A stretch of 64,000 bases of DNA from an uncultured Pelagibacteraceae bacterium (GTDB lineage: Bacteria > Pseudomonadota > Alphaproteobacteria > Pelagibacterales > Pelagibacteraceae): positions 191,758 through 255,757 of the forward strand of contig CACDRL010000001.1 in the NCBI GenBank assembly GCA_902555435.1. Reading direction: 5' to 3'. The position numbers were made by a program, and so were the translations under genes. The notes beneath the pieces are model-generated. The model did not search any database. It saw nothing but the letters and a program-made list of their open reading frames with translations, and was not told the DNA's origin. Of this stretch, positions 21,187 to 30,445 are shown one piece after another (positions within the stretch are counted from its first letter, which is position 1; each line of letters starts with the position of its first letter).

Positions 21187-21446
21187 ACGTTGGATTTCCA
21201 ACTACGACGATAAACGAATTTCGTAATAACCATTGCGGACGTGGGGGCAGTACCCACCACCTCCACCATTACAACTTACGGGGGTGAACTAGAATCGACG
21301 AATGACTAAAAGCTATTCTTTCGTTCGGGATTGTTCCACCGTAACGGGCTAATTTATAATTGCTAACGAAAGTTACGCACTTGCTGCATAATTAACTTAG
21401 TTAATTAAGCACGGGGTCCGGGGCACCTGGCAACAGAACGCCCCTT
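21187..21446 (+). ncRNA. ssrA: Circularly permuted two-piece tmRNA (alphaproteobacterial type)
   Basis: The acceptor piece comes first and ends in CACCTCC-A-CCA (21258-21268). After an 11-base linker the coding piece begins GGGGGTG (21280-21286). These two ends form a seven-pair acceptor stem with a G-U at the third pair, the alanine identity element of tmRNA. The tag frame GCT AAC GAA AGT TAC GCA CTT GCT GCA TAA (21362-21391) encodes ANESYALAA, a normal Ala-Ala-ending degradation tag. A GC-rich segment with GGGG/CCCC pairing (21413-21444) probably forms the last helix of the coding piece. The T-arm stem is GTGGG/CCCAC with loop GGCAGTA. The 5' and 3' ends are estimates. It rescues stalled ribosomes together with SmpB. 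Confidence 0.95.
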
Positions 21447-21484
21447 CTCATTTGTTAATTTATATAATAAACAAAACAACTCTT

Positions 21485-22900
21485 ATGATAAAACTAATAA
21501 AAAAAAATTTTACTTATTTCTTAATAGTCTTTTTAACAATCCTGCTCGTAACTGGATACTTTGTAAATAGAGAGAATTCTTTTTCAAAAAAAAATGAAAT
21601 TGCAAACTTTGCTAAGCAATTAAATATTAGGAATGATCAGATAGTAAAAATTCAAGAAAATTTATTTAAGGATGGAAAAAATATTAATGATTTGATTAAT
21701 GAAAAACAAATTACTTTTGACAAAATATTTGCGAATAAAAAATTAGATGAAGTTATTGGTGATCATTTTTCAAAAGATTATAAAAATAATAATAACTTAA
21801 ACCAATATCTGGTCTCAAAATATAAAACTAATGATATGTTGTTTACAGGGAATATTGGAGCAACTGCTACTGGTTACCTAGATTTTTTTAACAAAGATCA
21901 AAATTTATTAATGACAACATATGATGGGATTTTTGCATACTCAGATATAAAAAATATTGAAAATTTTAAAAAAATTAAATCTAACTTTAGAGATTTCATA
22001 AATTATGATGAATTTCATTTTCATCTTCAATATGGAATTAAGGATATATTTGTAAATAAAAATATAGTTTACATATCTTATATCGATGAAGAATCAGAAG
22101 ATTGTTTTGATCTAAAAATAATTTCTGCAAATATTAATGTTGATTTTTTAAGCTTTGAAAATTTTTTTAAAACTTCTGATTGTGTTAGAGTAAATAATGG
22201 CCATGGTTTTTGGCCACACCAAGGCGCAGGGGGTAGAATTTTTCTTGTAGATGAAGATCATATTTTATTCACAACAGGTGATTTTAGAAATAGACCTTTG
22301 GCTCAAGATCCTAAAAGTGATTTTGGTAAAATTATTAAAATAAATCTTAAATCAAAAAAAGGTAAAATTGTTTCAATAGGACATAGAAATCCTCAAGGTT
22401 TATTCTATAGCAAAAGATTTGATTTTATCTTATCAACTGAGCATGGTCCCAAAGGAGGCGATGAAATAAATTTAAATCACAAACCTTTTAATCAAATAAA
22501 AAATTTTGGTTGGCCAATAGCATCTTATGGAGATCATTATCACAAAAATTATTCTGAAAAGATAATAAAAGAAGCTCCTTTAAATAAAAATCACAAAAAA
22601 TTTGGATTTAAAGAGCCAATAAAATATTTTGACCCTTCTATTGGTATAAGCGAAGTCAAGTCAATTAACGATGAAGATAATATTTTTTTTATTGGCGCTA
22701 TGGGTAATGAAATCAAAGATATGGATTTAGGACTACATTTAATTGAGTTAGATAAAAAACATAAGAAAATAATTAAACATGTATATGTCCCATTAAATGA
22801 GAGAATAAGAGACATTATTGTGTCTGAAAAAAAGGACGTTATAGTATTATTTCTTGAAACTACTTCGTCATTATTTATTTTTAAAAAACAATCTAAATAA
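21485..22900 (+). CDS. Membrane-anchored glucose/sorbosone dehydrogenase-like (GSDH family) beta-propeller protein
   Basis: A 471-residue protein with one N-terminal membrane helix or uncleaved signal (about residues 9-27), then about 100 residues without a family I recognise, then a propeller domain. GSDH/aldose-dehydrogenase motifs in the second half are 'GHRNPQGLFYS', 'STEHGPKGGDEIN' and 'NFGWPIASYGDHY', as in PQQ-dependent soluble aldose dehydrogenases. Whether it binds PQQ or oxidises sugars is uncertain. The ORF track started at a TTG 33 bases upstream; ATG 21485 precedes the hydrophobic segment. It is a lone plus-strand gene between ssrA and the convergent ppdK, 23 bases apart. Confidence 0.8.
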   Translation: MIKLIKKNFTYFLIVFLTILLVTGYFVNRENSFSKKNEIANFAKQLNIRNDQIVKIQENLFKDGKNINDLINEKQITFDKIFANKKLDEVIGDHFSKDYKNNNNLNQYLVSKYKTNDMLFTGNIGATATGYLDFFNKDQNLLMTTYDGIFAYSDIKNIENFKKIKSNFRDFINYDEFHFHLQYGIKDIFVNKNIVYISYIDEESEDCFDLKIISANINVDFLSFENFFKTSDCVRVNNGHGFWPHQGAGGRIFLVDEDHILFTTGDFRNRPLAQDPKSDFGKIIKINLKSKKGKIVSIGHRNPQGLFYSKRFDFILSTEHGPKGGDEINLNHKPFNQIKNFGWPIASYGDHYHKNYSEKIIKEAPLNKNHKKFGFKEPIKYFDPSIGISEVKSINDEDNIFFIGAMGNEIKDMDLGLHLIELDKKHKKIIKHVYVPLNERIRDIIVSEKKDVIVLFLETTSSLFIFKKQSK

Positions 22901-22922
22901 ACCTTTTTTATGTTTTTTTAAT

Positions 22923-25586
22923 TTAAAATCTTTTCATAATTTCAGCTTGAGCTGCAGCTAATCTTGCTACTGGAACTCTATAAGGTGAACAAGAAACATA
23001 ATTTAAACCTGCTTTTGAGCAAAATAGAATACTTTTAGGATCACCACCATGTTCTCCACAAATTCCAAGTTTTATGTTTTTATTTTGGCTTTTTCCTTTT
23101 TCAACCGCTATTTTTATTAAATCACCAACTCCATCATCTATCGAAATAAACGGATCAATTGAAAAAATTTTATTATCTAAATAATCATTCAAAAATTTTC
23201 CACTATCATCTCTGCTTATTCCAAATGTAGTTTGAGTTAAATCATTAGTTCCAAAACTAAAAAATTCTGCATGTTTTGCAATATCTTTGGCTTTGATGGC
23301 AGCCCTAGGAAGTTCAATCATCGTACCAACTAAAAACTCTATTTTTAATTTATGCTCCTTTTGAACTTCACTTGCAATTCTAATTACTAAATCTTTCATA
23401 ATTTTTATTTCTGCTTCAGTAGACACTAATGGGATCATAATTTCTGGAAAAGCAGATTCAATTTTTTCTTTTTTAAGTTCAGCTAAAGCCTCAAAAATTG
23501 CTCTACATTGCATTTCATATATTTCGGGGAAAGATATTCCAAGTCTACATCCCCTATGACCCAACATAGGATTTTGTTCATGTAATTCATCAATTCTAGA
23601 CTCTACTTCTTTTATAGGAAGACTAACAATATTTGCAACTTCATTAATCTCTTTATCTGTTCGAGGCAAAAACTCATGAAGTGGTGGATCTAATAGTCTT
23701 ACTGTAACTGGTAACCCACTCATTATTTTAAATATTTCTATAAAATCCTTTTTTTGATGAGGTAAAAGTTTTTTTAATGCAATTGATCTATCTTCTTTAG
23801 TCTTCGATAAAATCATTTCCCTTACTGATAAAATTCTCTCTTCATCAAAAAACATATGTTCAGTTCTGCAAAGACCAATTCCCTCAGCTCCAAAATCTTT
23901 TGCAGTTTTAGTATCCTTAGTTGTTTCAGAATTTGTCCTAATATTTAATTTTCTAAAACTATCTGCCCAAGTCATTATTTTGGAAAAATCTCCAGATATC
24001 TCTGGTTTAACTGTTGCCACGCTTCCTGAAATAATTCTACCAGTTGACCCATCTATAGTAATGATATCTCCTTCTTTAATTTCCATTGAGGATGTTTTGA
24101 ATGTCTTCATCTCATAATTTATATCAATTTCACTTGATCCGGATACGCATGGTCTTCCCATACCTCTTGCAACTACTGCAGCATGACTCGTCATTCCTCC
24201 TCTGGCAGTCAAAATTCCTTTTGCAGCATGCATTCCTTGAATATCCTCAGGTGACGTTTCTACTCTTACCAAGATAGTGTCTTGCATCATCGAAGTTAAT
24301 CTTTCAGCTTCTTCTGAAGTAAATACAACCTTTCCACTTGCTGCTCCTGGAGAAGCAGGCAAACCATTAGCTATTACATTGATTGTACTCTTTTCATCAA
24401 GTGTAGGATGCAAAAGTGTATCTAAAGAATTTGGATCAATTCTTAAGACTGCTTCTTTTTTTGATATTAATTTTTCCTTAACCATATCAACTGCAATCTT
24501 TACTGCAGATTTTGCAGTTCTTTTTCCTGATCTAGTTTGAAGCATCCACAGTTTATTGTTCTCAACCGTAAATTCTACATCCTGCATATCTTTGTAATGT
24601 TTTTCCAATTTCTTTAAAATTTTTTTTAATTCTTTGAAAACTCTAGGCAAAGACTCCTCCATTGAAGGCTCTTCAACTTTAGCATTTTTTCTTGCCTTCT
24701 TAGTTATATATTGAGGTGTTCTTGTGCCAGCAACAACGTCCTCACCTTGTGCATTAATTAAATACTCACCATATATTTCATTTGATCCATCTGAAGGATT
24801 TCTTGTAAATACAACTCCGGTAGCACAATCATCACCCATATTCCCAAAAACCATTGATTGAACATTTACAGCTGTTCCCCATTCTGCAGGTATTTGATTT
24901 AATTTTCTATAGACTTTTGCTCTATTACTTTCCCATGATAAAAATACAGCCCTAATTGCTCCAAATAGTTGTTGAAATACATCTTGTGGAAATTCTTTTT
25001 TTGTTTTTTCTTTTACTGTTCTTTTGAAATCTTCAATTAAACCATCCCAATCATTTTCATCTAAGTCCGTGTCTAACAAAACACCTTTTGTTAATTTATA
25101 ATTTTCAATTAGCTCTTCAAAATGATAACTCTCTACGCCCATTACAACATTTCCATACATTTGAATGAATCTTCTGTAACTGTCTTTGGCAAATCGCCCA
25201 TTGGAAGTTTTCAAAGCTAACGCGTTTACCGTTTTATCATTTAAACCCAAATTAAGAATTGTATCCATCATCCCTGGCATAGATACTCTTGCACCCGATC
25301 TAACAGATAACAACAAAGGATTTTTTAGGTCTCCAAATTTTTTAGAAACATCTTTTTCTATAATTTTTAATTCTTTTTTAATTTGAGAAATTAAATTGTT
25401 ATTCAATTTTTTCTTATCTTTATAAAAAATCTCACAGACTTTAGTAGATATTGTAAAACCAGGAGGAACTGGCAACCCCATCCTGCCCATTTCAGAAAGG
25501 TTGGCACCTTTTCCACCTAAAAAATTTTTGGGATTTTTAATATTTTTTGATTTTTTCGAATTGAAATTTAATATGAGTTTAGTCAT
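22923..25586 (-). CDS. ppdK: Pyruvate, phosphate dikinase
   Basis: Interconverts pyruvate, ATP and Pi with PEP, AMP and PPi, and so can act for gluconeogenesis or in place of pyruvate kinase. The 887-residue protein has the N-terminal ATP-grasp part ('FLGGKGANLSEMGRMGLPVPPGFTIST', 'LLSVRSGARVSMPGMMDTILNLG'). The swivelling phosphohistidine domain follows ('GILTARGGMTSHAAVVARGMGRPCVSG', catalytic His in TSHAA), then the C-terminal PEP/pyruvate barrel ('FSFGTNDLTQTTFG', 'KLGICGEHGGDP' with catalytic Cys). Full length for a bacterial PPDK. It overlaps the glyS stop by one base (TAATG) and is the last gene of S49 peptidase-glyQ-glyS-ppdK. Confidence 0.98.
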   Translation of the reverse strand: MTKLILNFNSKKSKNIKNPKNFLGGKGANLSEMGRMGLPVPPGFTISTKVCEIFYKDKKKLNNNLISQIKKELKIIEKDVSKKFGDLKNPLLLSVRSGARVSMPGMMDTILNLGLNDKTVNALALKTSNGRFAKDSYRRFIQMYGNVVMGVESYHFEELIENYKLTKGVLLDTDLDENDWDGLIEDFKRTVKEKTKKEFPQDVFQQLFGAIRAVFLSWESNRAKVYRKLNQIPAEWGTAVNVQSMVFGNMGDDCATGVVFTRNPSDGSNEIYGEYLINAQGEDVVAGTRTPQYITKKARKNAKVEEPSMEESLPRVFKELKKILKKLEKHYKDMQDVEFTVENNKLWMLQTRSGKRTAKSAVKIAVDMVKEKLISKKEAVLRIDPNSLDTLLHPTLDEKSTINVIANGLPASPGAASGKVVFTSEEAERLTSMMQDTILVRVETSPEDIQGMHAAKGILTARGGMTSHAAVVARGMGRPCVSGSSEIDINYEMKTFKTSSMEIKEGDIITIDGSTGRIISGSVATVKPEISGDFSKIMTWADSFRKLNIRTNSETTKDTKTAKDFGAEGIGLCRTEHMFFDEERILSVREMILSKTKEDRSIALKKLLPHQKKDFIEIFKIMSGLPVTVRLLDPPLHEFLPRTDKEINEVANIVSLPIKEVESRIDELHEQNPMLGHRGCRLGISFPEIYEMQCRAIFEALAELKKEKIESAFPEIMIPLVSTEAEIKIMKDLVIRIASEVQKEHKLKIEFLVGTMIELPRAAIKAKDIAKHAEFFSFGTNDLTQTTFGISRDDSGKFLNDYLDNKIFSIDPFISIDDGVGDLIKIAVEKGKSQNKNIKLGICGEHGGDPKSILFCSKAGLNYVSCSPYRVPVARLAAAQAEIMKRF

Positions 25587-27652
25587 TAATTGGACTCGAT
25601 AAGAGAAAAGTTAACATAATTGTCGAATGTTTTACACATCATTTGAATTAGTTCTAGCCTATTTTTCTTAATCACCAGATCGTCCTCATTCACAATTACA
25701 TTATCAAAAAAATCAAATACCTCTCTTTTAATACTTGCTAAATTGTCCAATGTTTGAACAAAATTTTCATCATTATTAATACTTGAAAAATATTTCCTCA
25801 ATTCATTAATTTTTTTATATAAATTTTTTTCAAGCTCAGTTTTAAAAATACCAGGGTCGGTTGTATTAGATAATTCGATTTTATCTTTTTTTAACTCACT
25901 TTCTAAAATATTTGATGCTCTTTTATAGCTTGCAATAATATCCATTCCGTTTTGTTTATTTATTATTTTATTTAAATTTTTTGCTTTATTAAAAATAATT
26001 ACAGATTGATCTAGGTTAAAAGAACTTATTGAGGCTTTTATTATATCGTTTCGGATATTTTCCTCCTTCATATAATATTTCAACCTCTCTAATAAAAAAT
26101 CTAGTAATTCTTTTTGTAAGGATTTATTCTCAAATTCAAATCCTTGATCCTGATACAAACTTGAAGAATAATTTATTAAATCTCTAATTTTAAAATCTTT
26201 TTTATTTTCAATGATAATTCTAACAATCCCTAACGCTAATCGTCTTAAGGCAAAAGGATCCTTGGAACTTGTTGGTTTTTGGTTTACACCAAAAAATCCA
26301 ACTAAAGTATCAATCTTGTCAGCTAAGGATAAAGCTATGCTATAAGGTTTTTTTGGAATTTTTGTTCCAGATCCAACAGGTAAATATTGCTCACTAACAG
26401 CAAGTGATAATTCTTTATCAAAACCTTGCACATTTGCAAAATAACCTCCCATAATCCCTTGAAGTTCTGGAAATTCACCAACCAATTCAGATAACAAGTC
26501 TACTTTGCTTATCGATGCTGATAATTCTACTTTTTCTTTACTAATTAATAACTCATCAGAAATAATAGCACCAAGCTTTCTCATTCTTTGAGCTTTATCA
26601 AAATAATTTCCAAGACCTTTAAAATAATTCATTAATTTTAAACCAGAAATTTTTTTAACCATGTTTTGAGCTTTATCTTTCTGCCAGAAAAATTCTGCAT
26701 CACTTAATCTTGCTTCAACTACTCTTTCATTTCCTAATTTAATTAATCCTTTTTTATCTTTATTGTTTGCTACTACCAAAAATTGGTTTGTAATGTTTCC
26801 TTTTTTATCAAAAGTAGGAAAATACTTTTGGTGATATTGCATGGTTAGTATTAAAATCTCTTTAGGTATATTTAAAAATTTTTTATCAAATTCACAAACA
26901 ATTACGTTAGGTTGGTCAGTTAAATCAACTACTTCCTGAAGAAGCTTGGGATTGCTGTCAATATTTATATTTCTTTTTTTTAAAATAATATCAAATTTTT
27001 TTTCTATTAAATCTTTTCTCTCAGTGTGATCGATAAGTATATCCATTTTTTTAAAAAAATTTTTATAAGATTTAAAGTCTGAAAATAGTTTTTTCTTTTC
27101 TTCAAATTCTTTATCAACAAATGTCGAGTTAGATGAAATGAAATGATGAAATTTAAAATTTAGTTTTTTTTTATCAAAAATGGATAAGATAGATTTTAAT
27201 GGCCTGCCCCAAAATATTTCATAATTTGACCATTTCATTGACTTTTTCCATTGAATTTTATTCAGTATTTGAGGTATGGCTTCTTCTAATAATGTATGAG
27301 TATCTAATTTTTTTGATCTAGTTTTATAAAAATAGAACTCACCTTTATCTGTTTTTTTTATAAATAATTCTTTTTTTGAAACACCATTTGATCTCGCAAA
27401 TCCCTCCAACGCACTATCTGGAGACTTTGTATTCGGACCTTTTATTTCCTCAGATTTTAAAACTATCTTCTTTTCAACTCCCTCAAACAAAATTAATAAC
27501 CTATTGGGTGTTGAGTAAGATGAATTTTTTTTAAATTTAATAGATTTTTCTAAAAAAAATTCATTAAAACTTTTTAGTAAATTTTCTCTTAAATTTTTTT
27601 GTAAATTTGAAGGCATTTCCTCACTAAACAATTCTAATAAAAATTCAGACAT
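25586..27652 (-). CDS. glyS: Glycyl-tRNA synthetase beta subunit
   Basis: A 688-residue beta chain of the alpha2beta2-type glycyl-tRNA synthetase. The N-terminus 'SEFLLELFSEEMPSNLQKNLRENL' is the family's 'LLvEigtEElP' start, and 'FARSNGVSKKELFIKKTDKGEFYFYK', 'VIVCEFDKKFLNIPKEILILTMQYHQKYFP' and 'KVDLLSELVGEFPELQGIMGGYFA' follow the known order. The C-terminal anticodon-binding region is shorter and Lys/Asn-rich. It overlaps glyQ upstream and ppdK downstream by one base each (TAATG at both junctions). Confidence 0.97.
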   Translation of the reverse strand: MSEFLLELFSEEMPSNLQKNLRENLLKSFNEFFLEKSIKFKKNSSYSTPNRLLILFEGVEKKIVLKSEEIKGPNTKSPDSALEGFARSNGVSKKELFIKKTDKGEFYFYKTRSKKLDTHTLLEEAIPQILNKIQWKKSMKWSNYEIFWGRPLKSILSIFDKKKLNFKFHHFISSNSTFVDKEFEEKKKLFSDFKSYKNFFKKMDILIDHTERKDLIEKKFDIILKKRNINIDSNPKLLQEVVDLTDQPNVIVCEFDKKFLNIPKEILILTMQYHQKYFPTFDKKGNITNQFLVVANNKDKKGLIKLGNERVVEARLSDAEFFWQKDKAQNMVKKISGLKLMNYFKGLGNYFDKAQRMRKLGAIISDELLISKEKVELSASISKVDLLSELVGEFPELQGIMGGYFANVQGFDKELSLAVSEQYLPVGSGTKIPKKPYSIALSLADKIDTLVGFFGVNQKPTSSKDPFALRRLALGIVRIIIENKKDFKIRDLINYSSSLYQDQGFEFENKSLQKELLDFLLERLKYYMKEENIRNDIIKASISSFNLDQSVIIFNKAKNLNKIINKQNGMDIIASYKRASNILESELKKDKIELSNTTDPGIFKTELEKNLYKKINELRKYFSSINNDENFVQTLDNLASIKREVFDFFDNVIVNEDDLVIKKNRLELIQMMCKTFDNYVNFSLIESN

Positions 27653-28548
27653 TATTTTTGACTATCTAACCAAATACTAGCAGCCGATTTTGTAATATCT
27701 CTTATTCTTGCAATATATCCTGCTCTTTGAGCAACGCTAATTGCTCCGCGTGCATCTAATATATTAAACACATGACTTGCTTTTAAACATTGATCATAAG
27801 CTGGTAATGAAATTTTTTTTTCAACTAATGACTTTGCTTCCGACTCGTGCATATCAAACATTTTAAAAAGTGACTCTACATTCGCATGTTCAAAATTATA
27901 TGCCGAAAATTCTCTCTCAGCTTGATGAAATACTTCTTTGTATTTTACACCATCATCATTCCATAATAGATCGTAGACATTTTTTTGTTGCTGAATAAAC
28001 ATACATATTCTTTCTAATCCATATGTAATTTCTACAGAAACAGGTTTGCACTCAAATCCTGCCATTTGTTGAAAATAAGTAAATTGAGTAATCTCCATGC
28101 CATCACACCATACCTCCCAACCAAGACCAGCAGCGCCCAATGTTGGACTTTCCCAATCGTCTTCTACAAATCTAATATCATGATCTGAATGATCAATTCC
28201 TATAGATGATAAACTATTGAGGTAAAGTTTTTTAATATTTTCAGGTGAAGGTTTTATAAGAACTTGAAACTGATAATAATGTTGAAGTCTATTTGGATTA
28301 TCTCCATACCTTCCATCTGTGGGTCTTCTTGATGGCTGCACATATGCTGTTTTCCAAGGTTTAGTCCCTAATGACCTCAATGTAGTTGCTGGATGAAATG
28401 TGCCTGCTCCTACTTCCATGTCATAAGGTTGGAGAACTACACATCCTTTTTTACTCCAAAACTTTTGAAGGTTTAAAATTGTATCTTGAAATGTAAGAAT
28501 TTTCTCTTTTGATTTAGAAACCATATCTTTGCCAGATTGATCTTTCAT
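27652..28548 (-). CDS. glyQ: Glycyl-tRNA synthetase alpha subunit
   Basis: A 298-residue catalytic alpha chain of the tetrameric glycyl-tRNA synthetase. Clear signatures are '[42 protein letters not shown]', '[35 protein letters not shown]' and '[23 protein letters not shown]'. The start is uncertain: ATG at 28548 overlaps the upstream peptidase gene by 35 bases, and a second in-frame ATG at 28524 would overlap by 11. Neither has a clear ribosome binding site, and homology begins only near FQDT. Confidence 0.97.
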   Translation of the reverse strand: MKDQSGKDMVSKSKEKILTFQDTILNLQKFWSKKGCVVLQPYDMEVGAGTFHPATTLRSLGTKPWKTAYVQPSRRPTDGRYGDNPNRLQHYYQFQVLIKPSPENIKKLYLNSLSSIGIDHSDHDIRFVEDDWESPTLGAAGLGWEVWCDGMEITQFTYFQQMAGFECKPVSVEITYGLERICMFIQQQKNVYDLLWNDDGVKYKEVFHQAEREFSAYNFEHANVESLFKMFDMHESEAKSLVEKKISLPAYDQCLKASHVFNILDARGAISVAQRAGYIARIRDITKSAASIWLDSQK

Positions 28549-29317
28549 CTAAAATATTTGCAAATTGGTCAATATGATTTGAAGATGAAAGTTTTTGACT
28601 TAACCACCCTTTTGTTTTTTCAAATTTTTTAATCACGACATCTTCACCAAACTTTTCTTTTAAGATTTCATGAGCATCTCCTATGCCATCTATTAATCCT
28701 AATTTCTTAGCTCTAGAGCCTGACCAAAATTCACCAGAAAATAACTCTACTTCTATTTTATTTAATTTTGCTCCACGGCTTTTCTCAACTACATTTATGA
28801 AATCTTGATGTAAATCTAATTGAATATTTTTAAGTCTTTGAATATCTTCTTCCTTTTCTTCCATAAAAGGATCAAGTGTGCTCTTATTCTTTCCAGCTGT
28901 GTGAACTCTTCTCTCAACACCTATTTTCTTAATTAATTCAGTAAAACCAAATGATGAATATATGACCCCTATAGACCCAATAATTGAACTTGAATTTGCA
29001 TAAATTTCATCTCCAGCACATGAGATAAGATATCCCCCAGATGCAGCAACATCTTCTGCAAAAAAAATAACTTTCTTATTACTTTTTTTAGCTTGCTGAC
29101 GAATAAAACTATAAATTAAATGTGACTGTACAGGTGAACCACCTGGAGAATTGATTGATATTGCTACTGCAGCAGCTTTTTTTAGTGAAAAAGCTTTTTT
29201 AATAATTTCTTCCTGTCCTGCAAAATCAATACCTTGTTTAAATTTACCAGCATTACCAATTACGCCATTTAATTTAATATGTGAAACAATTTTTTTCTTT
29301 TTTAAAAAGGAGAACAT
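28514..29317 (-). CDS. S49 family serine peptidase (SppA/SohB-like)
   Basis: A 267-residue protein of the ClpP-fold S49 peptidases that degrade signal peptides or membrane-protein fragments. '[28 protein letters not shown]' is the oxyanion-side segment. The nucleophile Ser is in '[33 protein letters not shown]', and the general-base Lys is probably in '[19 protein letters not shown]'. It has the short single-domain form and no obvious membrane helix at the N-terminus, unlike E. coli SppA. It is the first gene of the unit with glyQ, glyS and ppdK and is divergent from the polyprenyl synthase gene. Confidence 0.93.
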   Translation of the reverse strand: MFSFLKKKKIVSHIKLNGVIGNAGKFKQGIDFAGQEEIIKKAFSLKKAAAVAISINSPGGSPVQSHLIYSFIRQQAKKSNKKVIFFAEDVAASGGYLISCAGDEIYANSSSIIGSIGVIYSSFGFTELIKKIGVERRVHTAGKNKSTLDPFMEEKEEDIQRLKNIQLDLHQDFINVVEKSRGAKLNKIEVELFSGEFWSGSRAKKLGLIDGIGDAHEILKEKFGEDVVIKKFEKTKGWLSQKLSSSNHIDQFANILDERSIWQRYGF

Positions 29318-29337
29318 ATTTATTTCTTACAGAATAT

Positions 29338-29365
29338 TTGTTTGATTATAAAGACTACTTATAAT
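29338..29365 (+). promoter_or_regulatory. Candidate promoter for the polyprenyl diphosphate synthase gene
   Basis: TTGTTT (29338-29343) and a consensus TATAAT (29360-29365) are 16 bases apart in the divergent gap, giving a leader of about 60 bases. The -10 is a perfect match, the -35 a weak one. Confidence 0.42.
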
Positions 29366-29431
29366 TGAAGAAATAGGTGCGTCAAATGATAAGTAATAAA
29401 TATAGCTTATTTATATTAATTTAAAATTAAT

Positions 29432-30445
29432 ATGGGAACTGTAGTACAGCTTAAAAACCAGATAAATAATTCATATTTCCAATTGAAGGATTCTGTTGAA
29501 GAAAAACTGGCTTTGACTGAAGAAAGAATAAAATCCAAATTAATTAGTGATGTTCAATTGGTTCAAAAAATGACTAATTATCATATAGAAACTGGTGGCA
29601 AAAGACTTAGGGCTTTATTGACATTAGGAAGTGCTAAGTTATGTGGTTACTCAAAAGGTTCAAGAGACGTAAATTTAGCAGCTTGTGTAGAACTTATTCA
29701 TAGTGCAACTTTGATGCATGATGATGTTATCGATGAAGGTGAGATTAGAAGAGGTAAAGAAACTTTAAATAAAATTTGGAATAATCATTCCTCAGTTTTA
29801 ATTGGAGATTATCTCTTAAGTAGATGCTTTGAGATGATGGTGGAAGATGGAAACTTAGAGGTATTAAAATTATTATCATCAACTTCATCTAAAATTGCCC
29901 AGGGAGAAGTATTACAACTACAACATAATAATGAAGTTGATATGCTTGAAGAAACATATCTAAAAATTATCTCTGCCAAAACTGCAGAACTATTTGCCGC
30001 CTCAACAAAAGTAGGTGCGATTTTAGCTGAAGAAGAAAATAAAGAAAAAGACGCGCTAGAATTTTACGGAAGGAATTTAGGGTTAACTTTTCAAATTGCA
30101 GATGACACATTAGATTATAATTCTGAATTAAAGTTATTTGGAAAAAAAATAGGAAAAGATTTTTTTGAAGGAAAGGTGACTTTACCAATAATCTTGCTTT
30201 ACCAAAAATTAGAAAACAATGAAAAAAGTAGGCTAAAAGAATTATTTAATAAAAAAGAGAGATCAAAAGAAGATTTTAATAATATTATATCTTTGATTAA
30301 CAAATATAAGATTATAAATGAATGCTACCTAAAAGCTCAGCACTACATTAATTTAGCATCAAATTCTTTAAGTGTGTTCAGGGATACTAAAGAAAAAGAA
30401 ATTCTTAAAAAACTTACATCTTTCAGTTTAGCGAGAAATTTTTAA
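29432..30445 (+). CDS. Long-chain polyprenyl diphosphate synthase (IspB type, quinone side chain)
   Basis: A 337-residue trans-prenyltransferase that extends FPP with isopentenyl diphosphate, most likely to make the ubiquinone tail. The first Asp-rich motif is 'LIHSATLMHDDVIDEGEIRRG' and the second is 'TFQIADDTLDY'; 'GGKRLRALLTLGSAKL' is the IPP-binding region. In the first motif the sequence is DDVID, with small residues before it rather than bulky aromatics, which suits a long-chain product. Exact chain length cannot be read from sequence. It ends four bases into the convergent pdxH. Confidence 0.93.
   Translation: MGTVVQLKNQINNSYFQLKDSVEEKLALTEERIKSKLISDVQLVQKMTNYHIETGGKRLRALLTLGSAKLCGYSKGSRDVNLAACVELIHSATLMHDDVIDEGEIRRGKETLNKIWNNHSSVLIGDYLLSRCFEMMVEDGNLEVLKLLSSTSSKIAQGEVLQLQHNNEVDMLEETYLKIISAKTAELFAASTKVGAILAEEENKEKDALEFYGRNLGLTFQIADDTLDYNSELKLFGKKIGKDFFEGKVTLPIILLYQKLENNEKSRLKELFNKKERSKEDFNNIISLINKYKIINECYLKAQHYINLASNSLSVFRDTKEKEILKKLTSFSLARNF

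Noticed and set aside
21147-21269. N-terminal extension of ThyX in the ORF track ([13 protein letters not shown]...)
   Set aside because: It is the antisense of the tmRNA acceptor piece. The encoded peptide has no ThyX homology and ATG 21146 fits the family start.
22901-22922. Possible terminator between the GSDH-like gene and ppdK
   Set aside because: Only T-runs are seen; no stem of useful length could be found in the 22-base gap.
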